NCBI GenBank assembly: GCA_958496175.1
Contig: OY292277.1
Location: 37,893,050-37,957,049, forward strand
DNA length: 64,000 nucleotides
Direction: 5' to 3'
DNA from: Sisyra terminalis
Taxonomy: Eukaryota; Arthropoda; Insecta; Neuroptera; Sisyridae
Shown in pieces: positions 11,346 to 21,658 of the stretch; position 1 is the first letter of the stretch, and each line of letters opens with the position of its first letter. A program made the position numbers and the translations under genes. Below the pieces are notes generated by a model. The model was given only the letters and a program-made list of their open reading frames with translations, did no database searches and had not been told where the DNA came from.

Positions 11346-11636
11346 ATGATTAAGTTTAAATTATTTTTGTTCATATTATTGTTGAGTATATTCGTGAGTG
11401 TTAATTCTGCAAAGAAGCATCGATTAACTCGTTATGAGAAAGAATTAAAAAAAGTTAAAGAACGTGAAACAAATCCAATTAAATTTGTTACTTTGCTAGT
11501 GATGCGGCTAATCTATGGATTTGCTAATACGATGGGATTTGGTGAAACTTTGTCGAATATGTTTAATGGGGCGTTAACACCACCAGGAGCTGAGGACTAC
11601 TCGGATTACGGCGGAGATATATTAGATGATTATTAG
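11346..11636 (+). CDS. Small secreted protein of unknown function (96 aa)
   Basis: Single-exon gene. The first 22 residues form a strong signal peptide (MIKFKLFLFILLLSIFVSVN, then SA as probable cleavage site), leaving about 74 residues. The mature part starts basic (KKHRLTRYEKELKKVKERE), continues with a hydrophobic helix (NPIKFVTLLVMRLIYGFANT) and ends in an acidic, Tyr/Asp-rich tail. There is no Cys, so it is not a disulfide-rich toxin or defensin. The hydrophobic segment could be a membrane helix rather than part of a soluble protein. Small conserved insect proteins of this shape exist, but I do not know a function. The start is the first ATG after a good aaaa context. Its tail is convergent with SLX1, with 53 bp between stop codons and no perfect AATAAA of its own; tatataaa at 11673-11680 may serve. 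Confidence 0.8.
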   Translation: MIKFKLFLFILLLSIFVSVNSAKKHRLTRYEKELKKVKERETNPIKFVTLLVMRLIYGFANTMGFGETLSNMFNGALTPPGAEDYSDYGGDILDDY

Positions 11637-11689
11637 TTTAACAATGTACTGTAATGAGAGAAATGTCTGATTTATATAAACAAGTTTTA

Positions 11690-12887
11690 TTACAATTCTT
11701 CATCTGAGCTTTCTAAATAATCTACACCTAAACCCTCGTCTTCCTTATTCAGGTGTCGAAAGCATCCCAACGACTTTTTGATCAATTCACCCCATAAAAC
11801 ATGGGTCTCACATTTTGGACAACACCCTTCGATTGGCACATATTCTCCGACTTCCAAAAACAGATTTGCCAGACATTCAAAATGACTTATCATATCACAA
11901 TTTGGAGAAATACAACATAGTTTTTCGTCTTCTACTATTTTACAGCAACAGTAGCACTTTTCAGGCGGATTATCTTCGGAAGAGATCTTTGGCTCGATTA
12001 ACCGTTTATTTTTTGCTGTTTCCGAACTTTTACTTTCGACAGATCCGAAACAAATTGGCATGTGAATTGGAGGTTTTTTATCAATCTGCAAGAATTGTTA
12101 GTTTAATTTATAAGGAAATATTACAACAAAGGTGGGGTAATTTTTACTTGAAAATCACGGGCGTATTCAGGCTCAAGCCATTGAACTGTTAACGGTAATC
12201 GATTCCAAGGTCCCAAACGTAGCATCTCTGATAGAATTCGGAGAAGATAATCGAATACTTTTTCATTATTTTTCTTTTTAGGTAAATGATTAAGACGACG
12301 TGAAACTTGAGGATGTTGCCATGCCCACTCAAACTAAAAAGAAATAATTATGTTCTAATCCTTAAAATTGCTAACTTTTAAAATGTTGACAAAATAAATT
12401 AACTTAAATTCATTTTTTACTGTCAGCACTTTAAAAAAACGAAGACGAAAGAAGGGAAGTTTCCTCCCTCCTTAACCACTCGCTTTGCAAACTATAAGCC
12501 ATGCTTCCTCGCTTCGTTTTCGTTACTATATGGTCTTAGCAGTGAAAAATAAGGGGAAATTTTATATTATAAAAATCAGAATTTTAGGAAAATAAGTTTG
12601 AAATACCCTTAGTGCTGCAATATCATTGGGAAATCCGTGGATAATTAACACCATTTTCCTGAAAAAAATTAATTATTCTTTGTTAAGGTTTTTTATTAAA
12701 ATTTTATTTAAATATACCATGGCCCTCGGTTGCTAGTTTTCCAAGCCCCACCAAATTTTTTTCCTTTGTTATGTTGTTTGATACGCCGATTTGGATTGAC
12801 CGTAAAACCAATATAAGTCCGTCCAAAGTATTTAGGATTCTCACAATATAATAGATATACTCCATAAAAATTTTCGATTACACTCAT
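11690..12887 (-). CDS. SLX1: Structure-specific endonuclease subunit SLX1 (GIY-YIG)
   Basis: Four exons on the minus strand: 12887-12718, 12658-12607, 12333-12148 and 12085-11690, all with GT/AG borders. The product is 267 residues. Exon 1 carries the GIY-YIG nuclease fold: [28 protein letters not shown] with the conserved Arg, and [13 protein letters not shown]. Exons 2 and 3 supply the conserved acid in [11 protein letters not shown], the likely catalytic Glu. The C-terminal half has a Cys/His zinc-binding RING/PHD-like domain ([40 protein letters not shown]) that in this family binds SLX4. Family role: with SLX4 it cuts branched DNA such as Holliday junctions and flaps in the nucleus. The tail is acidic (ESSDEEL). 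AATAAA on the minus strand at 11691-11686 overlaps the stop codon, so the real 3 prime end probably lies further into the neighbour. Confidence 0.95.
12430..12536. repeat. Imperfect inverted repeat in SLX1 intron 2
   Basis: The words aacgaagacgaaagaaggga and, on the other arm, cttcctcgcttcgttttcgt face each other with about 48 bp between. It may be a small MITE remnant. It lies inside the 273-bp intron between exons 2 and 3 and does not touch the splice sites. Confidence 0.4.
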
Positions 12888-14606
12888 TTGATTGAGTATT
12901 TTTCTCTCTAATTTCTTTTTTAAAACATTAATTGCAATTTAATATTCACAGAAGTATGTTTTTCTTTTCAATGTTAACACCGTTAACACATATTTATGGT
13001 ATTTTTTTCAATTATAAATTATAAAATGTTACCAAATTTTGCAAATCAATTATTAAAATAATTAAAATTTACACAATAAAATAATATAAAATTGTTTTAA
13101 AAATTACAAAGTTATAATCAGCAAATCTAAAAAGATTGAATTTATATTTGAAATATGGAGAAGAAGAAAACTGTTTAAGCTATGTAATGTTTAGTTTTGA
13201 AAGAAAGAAGGAGAAATAGGATGAAACGAAAGGAAGAGTGAGAAAAAGGATGAATAAGAGTTGATTCTCATTAGAGGTGATAAAAATATTGATAACTCGT
13301 TATTTTAACGATTTTAAGTTGAAGAAAAATTAACCATACTAAATGGCTCTGTCTGAAGGCGTATTATTACGTCAGTATTTTTTTTTTTGATAAAAGAAAT
13401 AAATATGTAATACAAAATTAAGTACTTGTATTTTTTAATATCTATAAGTTTCCTTGTTAAAAAAAGTCATTTAAAGACATTTTAAATATTCAAAAAACCT
13501 ATTAGAAGTCCTTTAAAGTTGTTAAAGACATTTTAAATGTAATGATTTCAAAATGCCTTTTCTTAACGGGGATGAGAAGGTTTAACAATGAGGATATCCT
13601 TCCATTTTATAGAAATCTGTATATAACGTATAGACAAATAAAATTAAGAGAAAACTTTAAATTTAATTTAATTTCCATTTTTGTTTCAATATAAGAAGTT
13701 AGAATTAACTGTAACTCGTTTAATATACTGCCATTCAATAAACTATGATTATTAATATGGGAATGCGAAAGAGCAGTAGTAATTTCATAATATCTACCAT
13801 ATATACGTATTAGTTTTGCATATCTTTTCAAGTGTTTCAAAAAATTGTACTATTTAAAACAATATATAGGAAAGCGTGATTGGTTCATTTTGTAAACTTA
13901 GAGGAACCACTGTAATTTCATGCGGGATTTGTATACTAATACCTATTATGTATTTTACTACCTACTGAAAAAGTCCAGAATTAAATTGTATATTTCTATT
14001 AATTTAAGTTTGGCAACCCTATCTCGGCATAATTGTTTAATAGGCCATCCCTTAAAAATTTGCTTACCATAAATTTTCTATATAAGGTATAAACAAACTG
14101 TAACTTTTATTCTTCTGACCCTGCCAGAAATGTTGGAGGATTAACTGAACCTGAAAAAAAAACAGTTATGCATATCAATTTTAAAAAAAAGGGTCAACTT
14201 ATTATATAAGTACTGCATTTTCAATTTAATTTCTATTCAAAAATTGATACCAAATTTAAATCAAATTATCAGTGCTCATTTTTCAAATCATTTAAAGGAC
14301 ACCGCTTTATATAAGATTAAAGAATCAAGATCCATTTGGTTTAATTTACTTTCAAATTAAAAACGCTATCGATACCATTGATACAATTTATCTATTAAGT
14401 AAGTTAAGTAATTTTTTGTGATACTTAAGATATAAATATGAAAAAATGATTCCTTTTAGTGATGCCAATATCTGACAGCGTAGCAATTTTTACTATGTTT
14501 TCAATTTAAATTGCGAATTAAAAGGGCCATAATGAAAATATAGCAAGAAAAGATAAAATCATGCAACATCTCTATTGTTTCAGGACTCGATAAATAAATC
14601 GATACT
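12888..14606. other. Upstream of SLX1; no gene recognised
   Basis: The first few hundred bases would hold the SLX1 promoter, but no core motif is clear. The word taaagacattttaaat occurs twice about 54 bp apart near 13,471 and 13,525. The rest is AT-rich and unassigned. Confidence 0.45.
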
Positions 14607-14609
14607 TAT

Positions 14610-14725
14610 TATAAAGGTGAGTCAGGATGTAGTAGACCAAACATTTAGCAGTGTTTAATTTTTATTTATTGCAATTTGCTACGTTTCGTCGGTGTGACTC
14701 TAACTTTATTAGGCCACCTAGTTAT
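14610..14725 (-). repeat. Dispersed repeat with hammerhead-like motif, copy 1
   Basis: Read on the minus strand it runs CCTAATAAAGTTAGAG, a short spacer, CCGACGAAACG, then GCAATAAATAAA, CACTGCTAAA and finally GGTCTACTACATCCTGA. The last parts match the right flank of the element at 41744-41950 (CACTGCTAATTTATTTGG, TCTACCACATCCTGA). It therefore belongs to the same family, as a single arm rather than a foldback. The motif core is decayed here (CTAATAA in place of CTGATGA). Confidence 0.6.
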
Positions 14726-14737
14726 CCAACATAAAAA

Positions 14738-14830
14738 TTGAATTAACAAAAAAATTGAGAATTTAATTAAAAGCAAGGCTGAATATGAATTGTTGCCAGA
14801 TATTGTCGCTAAAAAGTGCATGAATCAAAG
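14738..14830. repeat. Dispersed repeat E, copy 1
   Basis: Shares aacaaaaaaattg and gttgccagatattg with the stretch at 27228-27315, with diverged sequence between. The piece follows the repeat at 14610-14725 directly and may be part of the same larger element. Confidence 0.4.
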
Positions 14831-15244
14831 TCTAAAATGATTTTTCATAAAGCGCGTTTAATGATTTATTCATCAATTAAATAAATCGAGCTAATAAAGT
14901 TTGTTTCCTACGATAAATTTTATATACTAAAACATTTTTTTTTTGTTGAATCTGAAGGAAAGTGTTTAATCAACGAATTAAATGGTTAATATCGTTAATA
15001 TATTTTTATAATTTTTATTTTTATTGTTGTGCGCAATGCCATCTAGAGAAATAAGGTGGAACTATATTATATAAAGAGGATTGAGTATTCGGAAATTCTC
15101 GTTGTAAACCAGACTATAACGGAAGTTTAAATTTAAAAAAGGGGCTATTAGCGACAACGTATCACCGATTGCCTATACACCGCAATAAGTTATTGTGAAA
15201 AAGAATGATTTATTTTCAGAGTATCAAATAGGTGTCCTGTAGGG

Positions 15245-15480
15245 TATATAAGAAACAATTAACGCATAAATCACTGACGGATATTTGTTTTTATTTCAGG
15301 ACATCATAAAGGGAAATTGTTTAGTTTTGAATTGTGTTCGGAGTAACGAGTTGTATTCGCAGCCACCCACGGTGTTTTGATGATCGGTGCGAGATGTCGG
15401 TGCGGGTGTTATAAGAGCACAGCACACAGCGGGCGACCGCCACCGTGGCACCTGGCGGTTCCTCGCTTTTTATCCGTCTT
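15245..15480 (+). promoter_or_regulatory. Candidate TATA promoter and CpG-rich leader
   Basis: TATATAAG at 15245-15252 is followed 28 bases later by an initiator-like TCACT at 15271-15275. From about 15,338 to 15,480 the sequence is clearly richer in G+C and holds about 15 CpG in 145 bases, unlike the flanks. A splice-acceptor-like T-rich tract ending in cag lies at 15287-15299. It could be a promoter with an untranslated first exon, or the start of a mobile element. No long open frame follows: the 64-codon frame at 15387-15581 has no recognisable content. Confidence 0.35.
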
Positions 15481-16079
15481 TAACTCGCTTTAGTACATCC
15501 ACGATTTCTTATGAATGTATGTGTGAACATCTTCTATATTTATTACGGGATATTCTATCTATGGGAACGAATATCGAATAAATTTATTGGAATTTAATGA
15601 GACCTCATCGCCATGAATTCAGTCTGTGACCTCTCAAGAAAAAAAAAAGGAGGGACGTTTCAACTTTATAATATAATTTATGAATCAAAATTGAAGAAGA
15701 CTTCTTAAGATATTTGAAAAAAATTTCCCCAAAATCCTCAAATCAGTGGCGGCTCGTAAAGCAGTACGATACACGCAAGTCGCTATAACGTGGTATATAT
15801 AAGGGGTATTAAGTTGTTTGTTAATTATTTGTCTAACAATTATTAATTCAACAAAGCTCAAGTGCAATTATAATAGGAAAAAAACATGTGTTCGGGTCAC
15901 AAGCGATAAAAGTGAAACATTTAAAAATGTGAGCTTCAAGATAATGAGATTAATGTAAAATTTCTGGATAATTGTAGGGTTTAGTATGATAATATTGATA
16001 CCAAGTTAAAAACATAGAGGTGTAGTATAAAGAACTCATGTTAAATTTTTTTACCTCGAAATTGATGATAATTAAAGAC
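15481..16079. other. No recognised feature
   Basis: AT-rich with a short A-run near 15,640. Open frames are short and without family resemblance. Confidence 0.45.
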
Positions 16080-16290
16080 AGCGGCTTGCAATTGAGTGCC
16101 GATGAGCGCCTGCCTTCACAGATAAGCGTTTGAAATAAGCGCTTGCTTGTTACTGTCTTTGATTGCTGTTTGCATTTTACTTAGTTCACTCCAAATTTGT
16201 GTCTACGTAGACGGCGCTGGCAGTTACTTTTAGTATGGTTACTTGTTTACTGTACAATGCGCTATTCATTATAAACAGATCAGTTGAAGC
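16080..16290. repeat. Dispersed repeat B, copy 1
   Basis: Matches 56392-56640. Shared parts are attgagt(g/a)c(c/t)gatga(g/a)cgcc near the start and gttcact, caaatttgtg, tagacggcgctggca in the second half. Here gtctacgtagac is an uninterrupted palindrome. The other copy has inverted ends, so this is likely a MITE family. Confidence 0.55.
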
Positions 16291-16588
16291 ACTGTATAAT
16301 GTTTTCTATCCTCATCCTCTTGTACGTTAAATTCTTATAGATTTATGTGTTTGTTTCTTTTCACTGTCGCTTTTCGTTTCACCAAATTTCATGTCATAAC
16401 GATGCTTAAGCAGTTTTCACTTCAAAGAGTTTGCTTTAATTGTTTCCTATTTTAAACAAATGGACGTTATTTTTGAAATATAATATTTGCGTCATCAATG
16501 TAATAAGAAGATGGTAAGAGAACGAATGTAATATTGGGCCACAAAATGATAGAAAAATATAGAGGGTTCTAGCGTCTACGATCTATTG

Positions 16589-17014
16589 CCATACTATTAC
16601 ATAATTGCTAATCCGTGAGACGTTTTGGTGCAGAGAAATAGTCTTTCTCATTCCATCTGCATATATTCCAAGCATATCTCGCTCGCATACTCTTGTCCAC
16701 CAAAATTGCATTTTGTTGTAACTAAAGTAACTGATCTCTACTTGTAATACTTTCTGTTAGGATGAAGTCTAACGGGTTCTAAACTGGTATGATAATATGA
16801 AAGAAGGTATTCCAATCCTGCGATGCATGATGGGAAATGTATCAAGATTTAGCGCCGCCACAAGACTAACTAGAGTACTATCATTGATAATTACAATTAA
16901 AGTACATAGTTTTGGTTAATTAGTATACTAGACACACTTGTGGTGGCGCCACATCTTGACACATTTTCCATTATGCATTGCAGAATTGGAATACCTTCTT
17001 ATATATTATATTAG
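16589..17014. mobile_element. Inserted element carrying repeat A and a MITE
   Basis: It is flanked by identical 7-bp direct repeats tctattg at 16582-16588 and 17015-17021, and comparison with the neighbouring tandem copy shows the site without it. The insert holds repeat A copy 2 at 16611-16790 and an inverted-repeat MITE at 16802-17000. Either the MITE inserted into repeat A, or both are one composite. Confidence 0.6.
16802..17000. mobile_element. MITE with ~63-bp terminal inverted repeats
   Basis: The 199-bp element has arms that pair over about 63 bases with roughly 87 percent identity by eye. Each outer end reads AAGAAGGTATTCCAAT inward, and each inner end reads CGCC(G/A)CCACAAG. A diverged relative lies at 39240-39420. 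It has no coding capacity. The superfamily is not clear because the immediate target duplication cannot be read with confidence. Confidence 0.75.
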
Positions 17015-17660
17015 TCTATTGAATTTAAATATAGAAATATAGGCGCTAAAAGCCTTTAATGCACGAGAATCACTATTTTAATCGAAAATAAAAAAATATT
17101 TACAAAATATAAGTAAATTACTTCCTTAGATTTTGTCCTTTTTTATTCATTTTGATTATATAAAAAACTTATCAAACTTTTAGCGGCCATTTTCAATCAT
17201 AAATTTAATTGTCATTTATGGTAAATCCAACGGGAGTTACCATTCTTGGCGCCTTTGTTTAAAGTATTGTCTACTTTAGATATAGCATTTTAGAGATGCA
17301 TGCGTCATTAATATATTAAGTAGATGGTAAGAGAACGAACGTAATGTTGGGTCATAAAATAACAGGAAAATGCAGAGGGCTCTAGTATCTCCAGTCTACT
17401 GAATTTGAATAAAGGTGCTAAGAGACTTTAATGCAGGAGCAAATGAAAATAAAAAAAAAAAATTTTTTTTCAAAATTTACATAACTTCTTTAGGTTTCGT
17501 CTAATTTTATTCATTTCGATTATAAAAAAAAAGTAGAAAAATTCAGCGGAAATTTTTAATCATAAATTTACCTAATTGTCACTTATGGGAACCTATCGAG
17601 AGTTGCCGTTCTTGGCGTTTTTGTTCAAAGTACTTAAGGTGTACTTAAGGTATAACATTG

Positions 17661-19050
17661 TAGTAACACGTATTCAATCAAATTAGGTATCAAGGAAGAA
17701 ATTTATTAGTAATTGTCTAATATAAAATAAAGTGAGTTCATTTTTTAAGAAAATAGGAGATAAATATTAAAATTTATTAAACAACAATAACCTACCGCAT
17801 TTAATTTTGTTAGATACTTGGTTCCTTGCCTCCATTAACAAGCCGCCACTGTTCAAAATTCTCGAATAGTTTTAAATAGCGCAGATAACGAGAATGGTTT
17901 GATCGGAGGAATATAGGATGGCTGCACAATCGAATTAATATTTTGGATATTCCTGATCTGGAATTTCGATTGGATTGTGGCGCCACATCGAATAGCTTGC
18001 ATTCTTTTGTCAATCACCCGCAGACCGGAGAGATAGGAGGTGGCCGAAGTCGTCTGCGATGCAACGTAGGGCCGCCCGGTTTTTGACATAAGTTGATCTT
18101 GTTGATCTTTTGTTTTAGACACGATTAAACAGTACAATACAAGCGATTTGGGGTACGAGCAATGGGAAACGACCCGCTTCCATCCTCTGCTCCTCTTCAG
18201 CAGCTCGTCTTTCCAGAATGTATAGGGATGTGCACGAGCACGAGAGAACAAGCCAGAGTGGCGGTTGCTTCAATTCATTTTTCAGAGAGATGCTTATCTT
18301 TATGAATTTTTGGTGGTTTTGTGACTTGTTAACTCGTTTTAAACGTTTAAAATTTCATGTTTTATATCTTCTACCTTTTTTTTTGTAAAGAATCTCAAAC
18401 TTTTTATTACAAATTAAGAATACAACTTTGGTGTAACTTTGTTTGCCTATACAAACGCCACATTAGAGCTTCGTGGCTTTTCTATTATAGTTTTAAAGAT
18501 ACAGCCTAGATGTCGTTTTATGTAGTATTTTTTTATGTCATATACGATAAAAAACTATTTTTAACTATCCCTCCTATCCCTCATTTTACAAAAAAAATTG
18601 CTTTTAGAAATTAGCCTTAATTACACTTTGTGACATAAAATATTAATTAGGCTCTTTTATTAATAAATATTAGTATAGATATGGCCCTCCCTGGTTAATG
18701 GCTTACCAATTTTTATTCGTGCTACTTTATATGATTTGTATTTAATTTATTAAATTATTATAAATATTTTTAACTTTAAATTAGAAAATGTATTTTTATT
18801 CAATTAATTAATCAAGGATAATTAATGGATTAATGGATAATTAAAGGACTGTAAATGATTCAAAGGGGTTTAATGTTGAGTTTTGCTTATTGAAGGAATA
18901 ATTTTACGGTTTGAAAAGTTCAACGTAAAAGCTCTAAATGGCTGAATTATGAAAATTGATTTGAAAGATATAGAAATAAAAATAAGGAATACTGAATACA
19001 GAGAGGAGAAAAACAATACAAGTTGTGGGAAATTACGAGGGAAAAGTGGG
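17661..19050. other. No recognised gene; GC-richer patch at 17,990-18,260
   Basis: A minus-strand open frame of 132 codons (17853-18251) lies over a patch that is richer in G+C than the flanks. It has no recognisable domain, its composition is mixed, and I do not call it a gene. The patch could be an untranslated exon or regulatory element. Confidence 0.4.
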
Positions 19051-19918
19051 CAAAGTGAAATGTTTCCAAATTCTTACTAATATTAATGATAAATGTATAA
19101 GTCTCATCGAATTTTAAATAAATATTTGAATCAATTTTTATAAAATTTGATATAAAAGATATGTTGAACTACTGTCCACCCGAAACTAGTTTTATAACCG
19201 AATCCGAAATTATCTAAGATAATTTTGGTGTGTATATTTTGTCTTAATACAAATAATTGCTATTATAACTACAAATTGTACAAGTCTATATCAATTTAAA
19301 TATATATTTTGTATGAAGGTGCCATAAATAAATTTTTATTACATAATAGCCCCTACTTCCTCAAATGTATCAAGGGCCATAGGAAAGCTCACAAAAGTGG
19401 TTTTAATTTCGGGCTAAGTTCTGGCAATTTTTCTACCTAAGCCGAAGCTAAATTGAAACTTCAATTTAGTACTCCAAAATTTTCTAAACAAAGTGAAATA
19501 TTTGCAAATTCTTACTAATATTAATTATAAATGCAAAAGTCACTTCAAATATAGAATAAATATTTGAATTGATTTTTAGAAAATTTAATGTAAGGATGAG
19601 TTGAACTACTGTCCAGTTGCAACTAGTTTTTACAACTGAAATTATCTAAGATAATTTTGGTGTGTATATTTCATCTTAATACAAATAATTGCTGTTATAA
19701 CTAAACATTGTACAAGTCTATCAATGAAAATATATATTTTGTATGAAGGTGCCATAAATAAACTTAAATTACATAGGAGTCTCTACTTCCTCAAATTTGT
19801 CAAGGGCCACAGGAAAGCTTATAAAAGTGGTTTTGGTTTCGGCCGAAGTTTTGGCAGATTTTATGCCTAAGCCGAAACATAACTGAAACTTCAATTTAGT
19901 GCAAAATTTTCTAATCTA
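19051..19918. repeat. Tandem duplication, unit about 438 bp
   Basis: The unit at 19051-19488 recurs at 19489-19918. Landmarks in both include ttgaactactgtcca, attatctaagataatttt, gaaggtgccataaataaa and a tail with ttcgg, agtt(c/t)tggca and aagccgaa. Identity is roughly 80-85 percent by eye. The tail shares its TTTCGG/CCGAAA words with stretches near 38,600, 38,900 and 62,130, so it may hold one end of a transposon family. Confidence 0.8.
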
Positions 19919-21100
19919 ACATCAAAAATTCAGTCATGCACTATAAACCCTGATGAAAGACGATTGAGGGAGATAAATTTTAAAATAGAAAACTTCAGTA
20001 GACCAACGATATGTGGGCAACTGTTCTGTGGGCAACATTGAATTATCAAATTTTCTTTTGAGCTGCATAAAATAAAATATACATTTAAGAACATAATATT
20101 CCTATTATTCAATGGCTGAAAATTTGAGAATTTTAAAGTTTTTTATCCGTAGGAAATAAAGTCACTAAATTTGAATCCTTTGATTATACTATAAGAAAAA
20201 TTGTGCCTAATCTTTTATTAAGACTTAATTCACTATAACTTTTCCTTCTTTTACTAAACAAAATATTGGGTTCCGCTAATTCTTGTGTTTCTTGAAATGC
20301 TTATGCTTAAATAGCTTCTTATATCCATTCAATATGATTTTCTCATCCAACAAATAAACTCTGATTTTCTTTATATTTCATTTTGTCTTTCAATAGTTAA
20401 GCACAGGTCTAAATACAGAAAGAAGGAAAAAAGTACAATCCTCCCCGTTCCCGAAATTCACTCATGATTTTTTGAAATTTTAAAATCATTAATACAATTT
20501 TTCGCAATGGTCATTTTAACCTAAAACTAATATAAGTTCAGAGCAAATTTTATGGGAAATATGAAAAAATTAATCAAACTTACCCCTATCCCCTTTTAAG
20601 CAAAATTCTATATCAGTATTTAGTTAAATGAAGTAATTGAAATAATTTTGTCCGATTTAAGGGTAGTCACCATTTCATTGCAGTCCGAATTCTTTTAAAG
20701 GGGTATTCCGACAAATTATGAAGAAAGTTACACAATGCATAAAATTAATAATTTGCGGTATGCAATTTCGTTAATTAAACTACACAATATAACATAGGTT
20801 TACCTATATGAACTATATTTCATTGCGAATTTCAGGGATGTTGGGTTAGAGAAGGATTGGATTAATTATCGAGAGCTTATTGTATGTTGGTAGGAACAAT
20901 TTTAATTGTTAATTTTTTAAACTTTAGGTTTCCAATGGCTTAAGGTCCATTCCAATGGGCATTATTGTGGCTGTTGGTGAATGCTGGACCTTTCTAGGGG
21001 GTCGATATTATCAGTTTCATAAGTCAATTGGATATGAGAGGTCTTTTGTGACACAGTCTATTTATTGGAGGATATACCAAGACATAAACCATACCAGGAT
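19919..21100. other. No recognised feature
   Basis: AT-rich. The word ccaatggcttaag near 20,933 resembles atcaatggcttaag near 32,081, which may be the trace of another old repeat. No gene seen. Confidence 0.4.
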
Positions 21101-21103
21101 ATG

Positions 21104-21658
21104 AACAGATTATTGAGTGGGTGTGATAAAAACAATAATAATTTACATAATTTTAAACATTTTCCGTCAAGGAAAACCTTCTTCTACATAACTTTAAATA
21201 CCAAAAATGAATTCATATATCATCTCTAATATTTACTGGTTTTCAATCTTTTATTTACCACTGCGACAAAAATATATTTATATGTATCTTCCTAAAAAAG
21301 CTTAATATACCATTTTTATTAACAAAAAAAGGAACAATAGTACACTTCTTCAGAACGCACCTCTCCATGAGACCAATGGGTAAGGAGAGGTACGTTCTGA
21401 AGAAGTGTACTATTGTTCCTTTTTTTGTTAATAAAAATGGTATATTAAGCTATTTTGGGAAGAGACGTCTAACCATATTTTTGTTATAGTAGTTAATGAA
21501 AGGTTGAAAAATTATGTTAAAGATAATATATGAATTCATTGTTCGTATTTAAAATTAAAATTGAGGCTAACTTTTCGAGTAGAAAAATGCTTTCCGTGAC
21601 GGAAAATGTTTAAATTATTATTGTCTTTTTGACAATCCCTCAATGATCTGTTTATATT
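21104..21658. mobile_element. Foldback element with 58-bp perfect inner arms
   Basis: The two halves face each other around 21,375. The inner arms 21300-21357 and 21393-21450 pair perfectly over 58 bases, and a second short stem (acctctcc / ggagaggt) closes the loop. The outer arms are diverged but still pair: gaacagattattgag against the right end ctcaatgatctgttt, and attttccgtcaagg against cgtgacggaaaat. So the centre looks much younger than the ends, or has been corrected by gene conversion. No coding frame is present. Confidence 0.85.

Larger units (their letters stand above)
16490..17660. repeat. Two tandem copies of a ~370-bp unit, the first interrupted
   Basis: The unit starts gcgtcat, then agatggtaagagaacgaa, agagg(g/a)ttct, and ends near a cttggcg, ttttgtt, aaagta region. 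Copy 1 covers 16490-16588 plus 17022-17293. Copy 2 covers 17302-17660 without interruption. Copy 1 is split by a 426-bp insertion flanked by tctattg on both sides. The uninterrupted copy 2 (agtctactgaattt) shows the empty site. Confidence 0.7.

Noticed and set aside
11815..12192. 125-codon + strand open frame opposite SLX1
   Set aside because: It crosses two SLX1 exons and an intron on the other strand; a shadow of the real gene.
17853..18251. 132-codon minus-strand frame
   Set aside because: No known motif and a second frame overlaps. Could be an untranslated exon, but coding is not supported.
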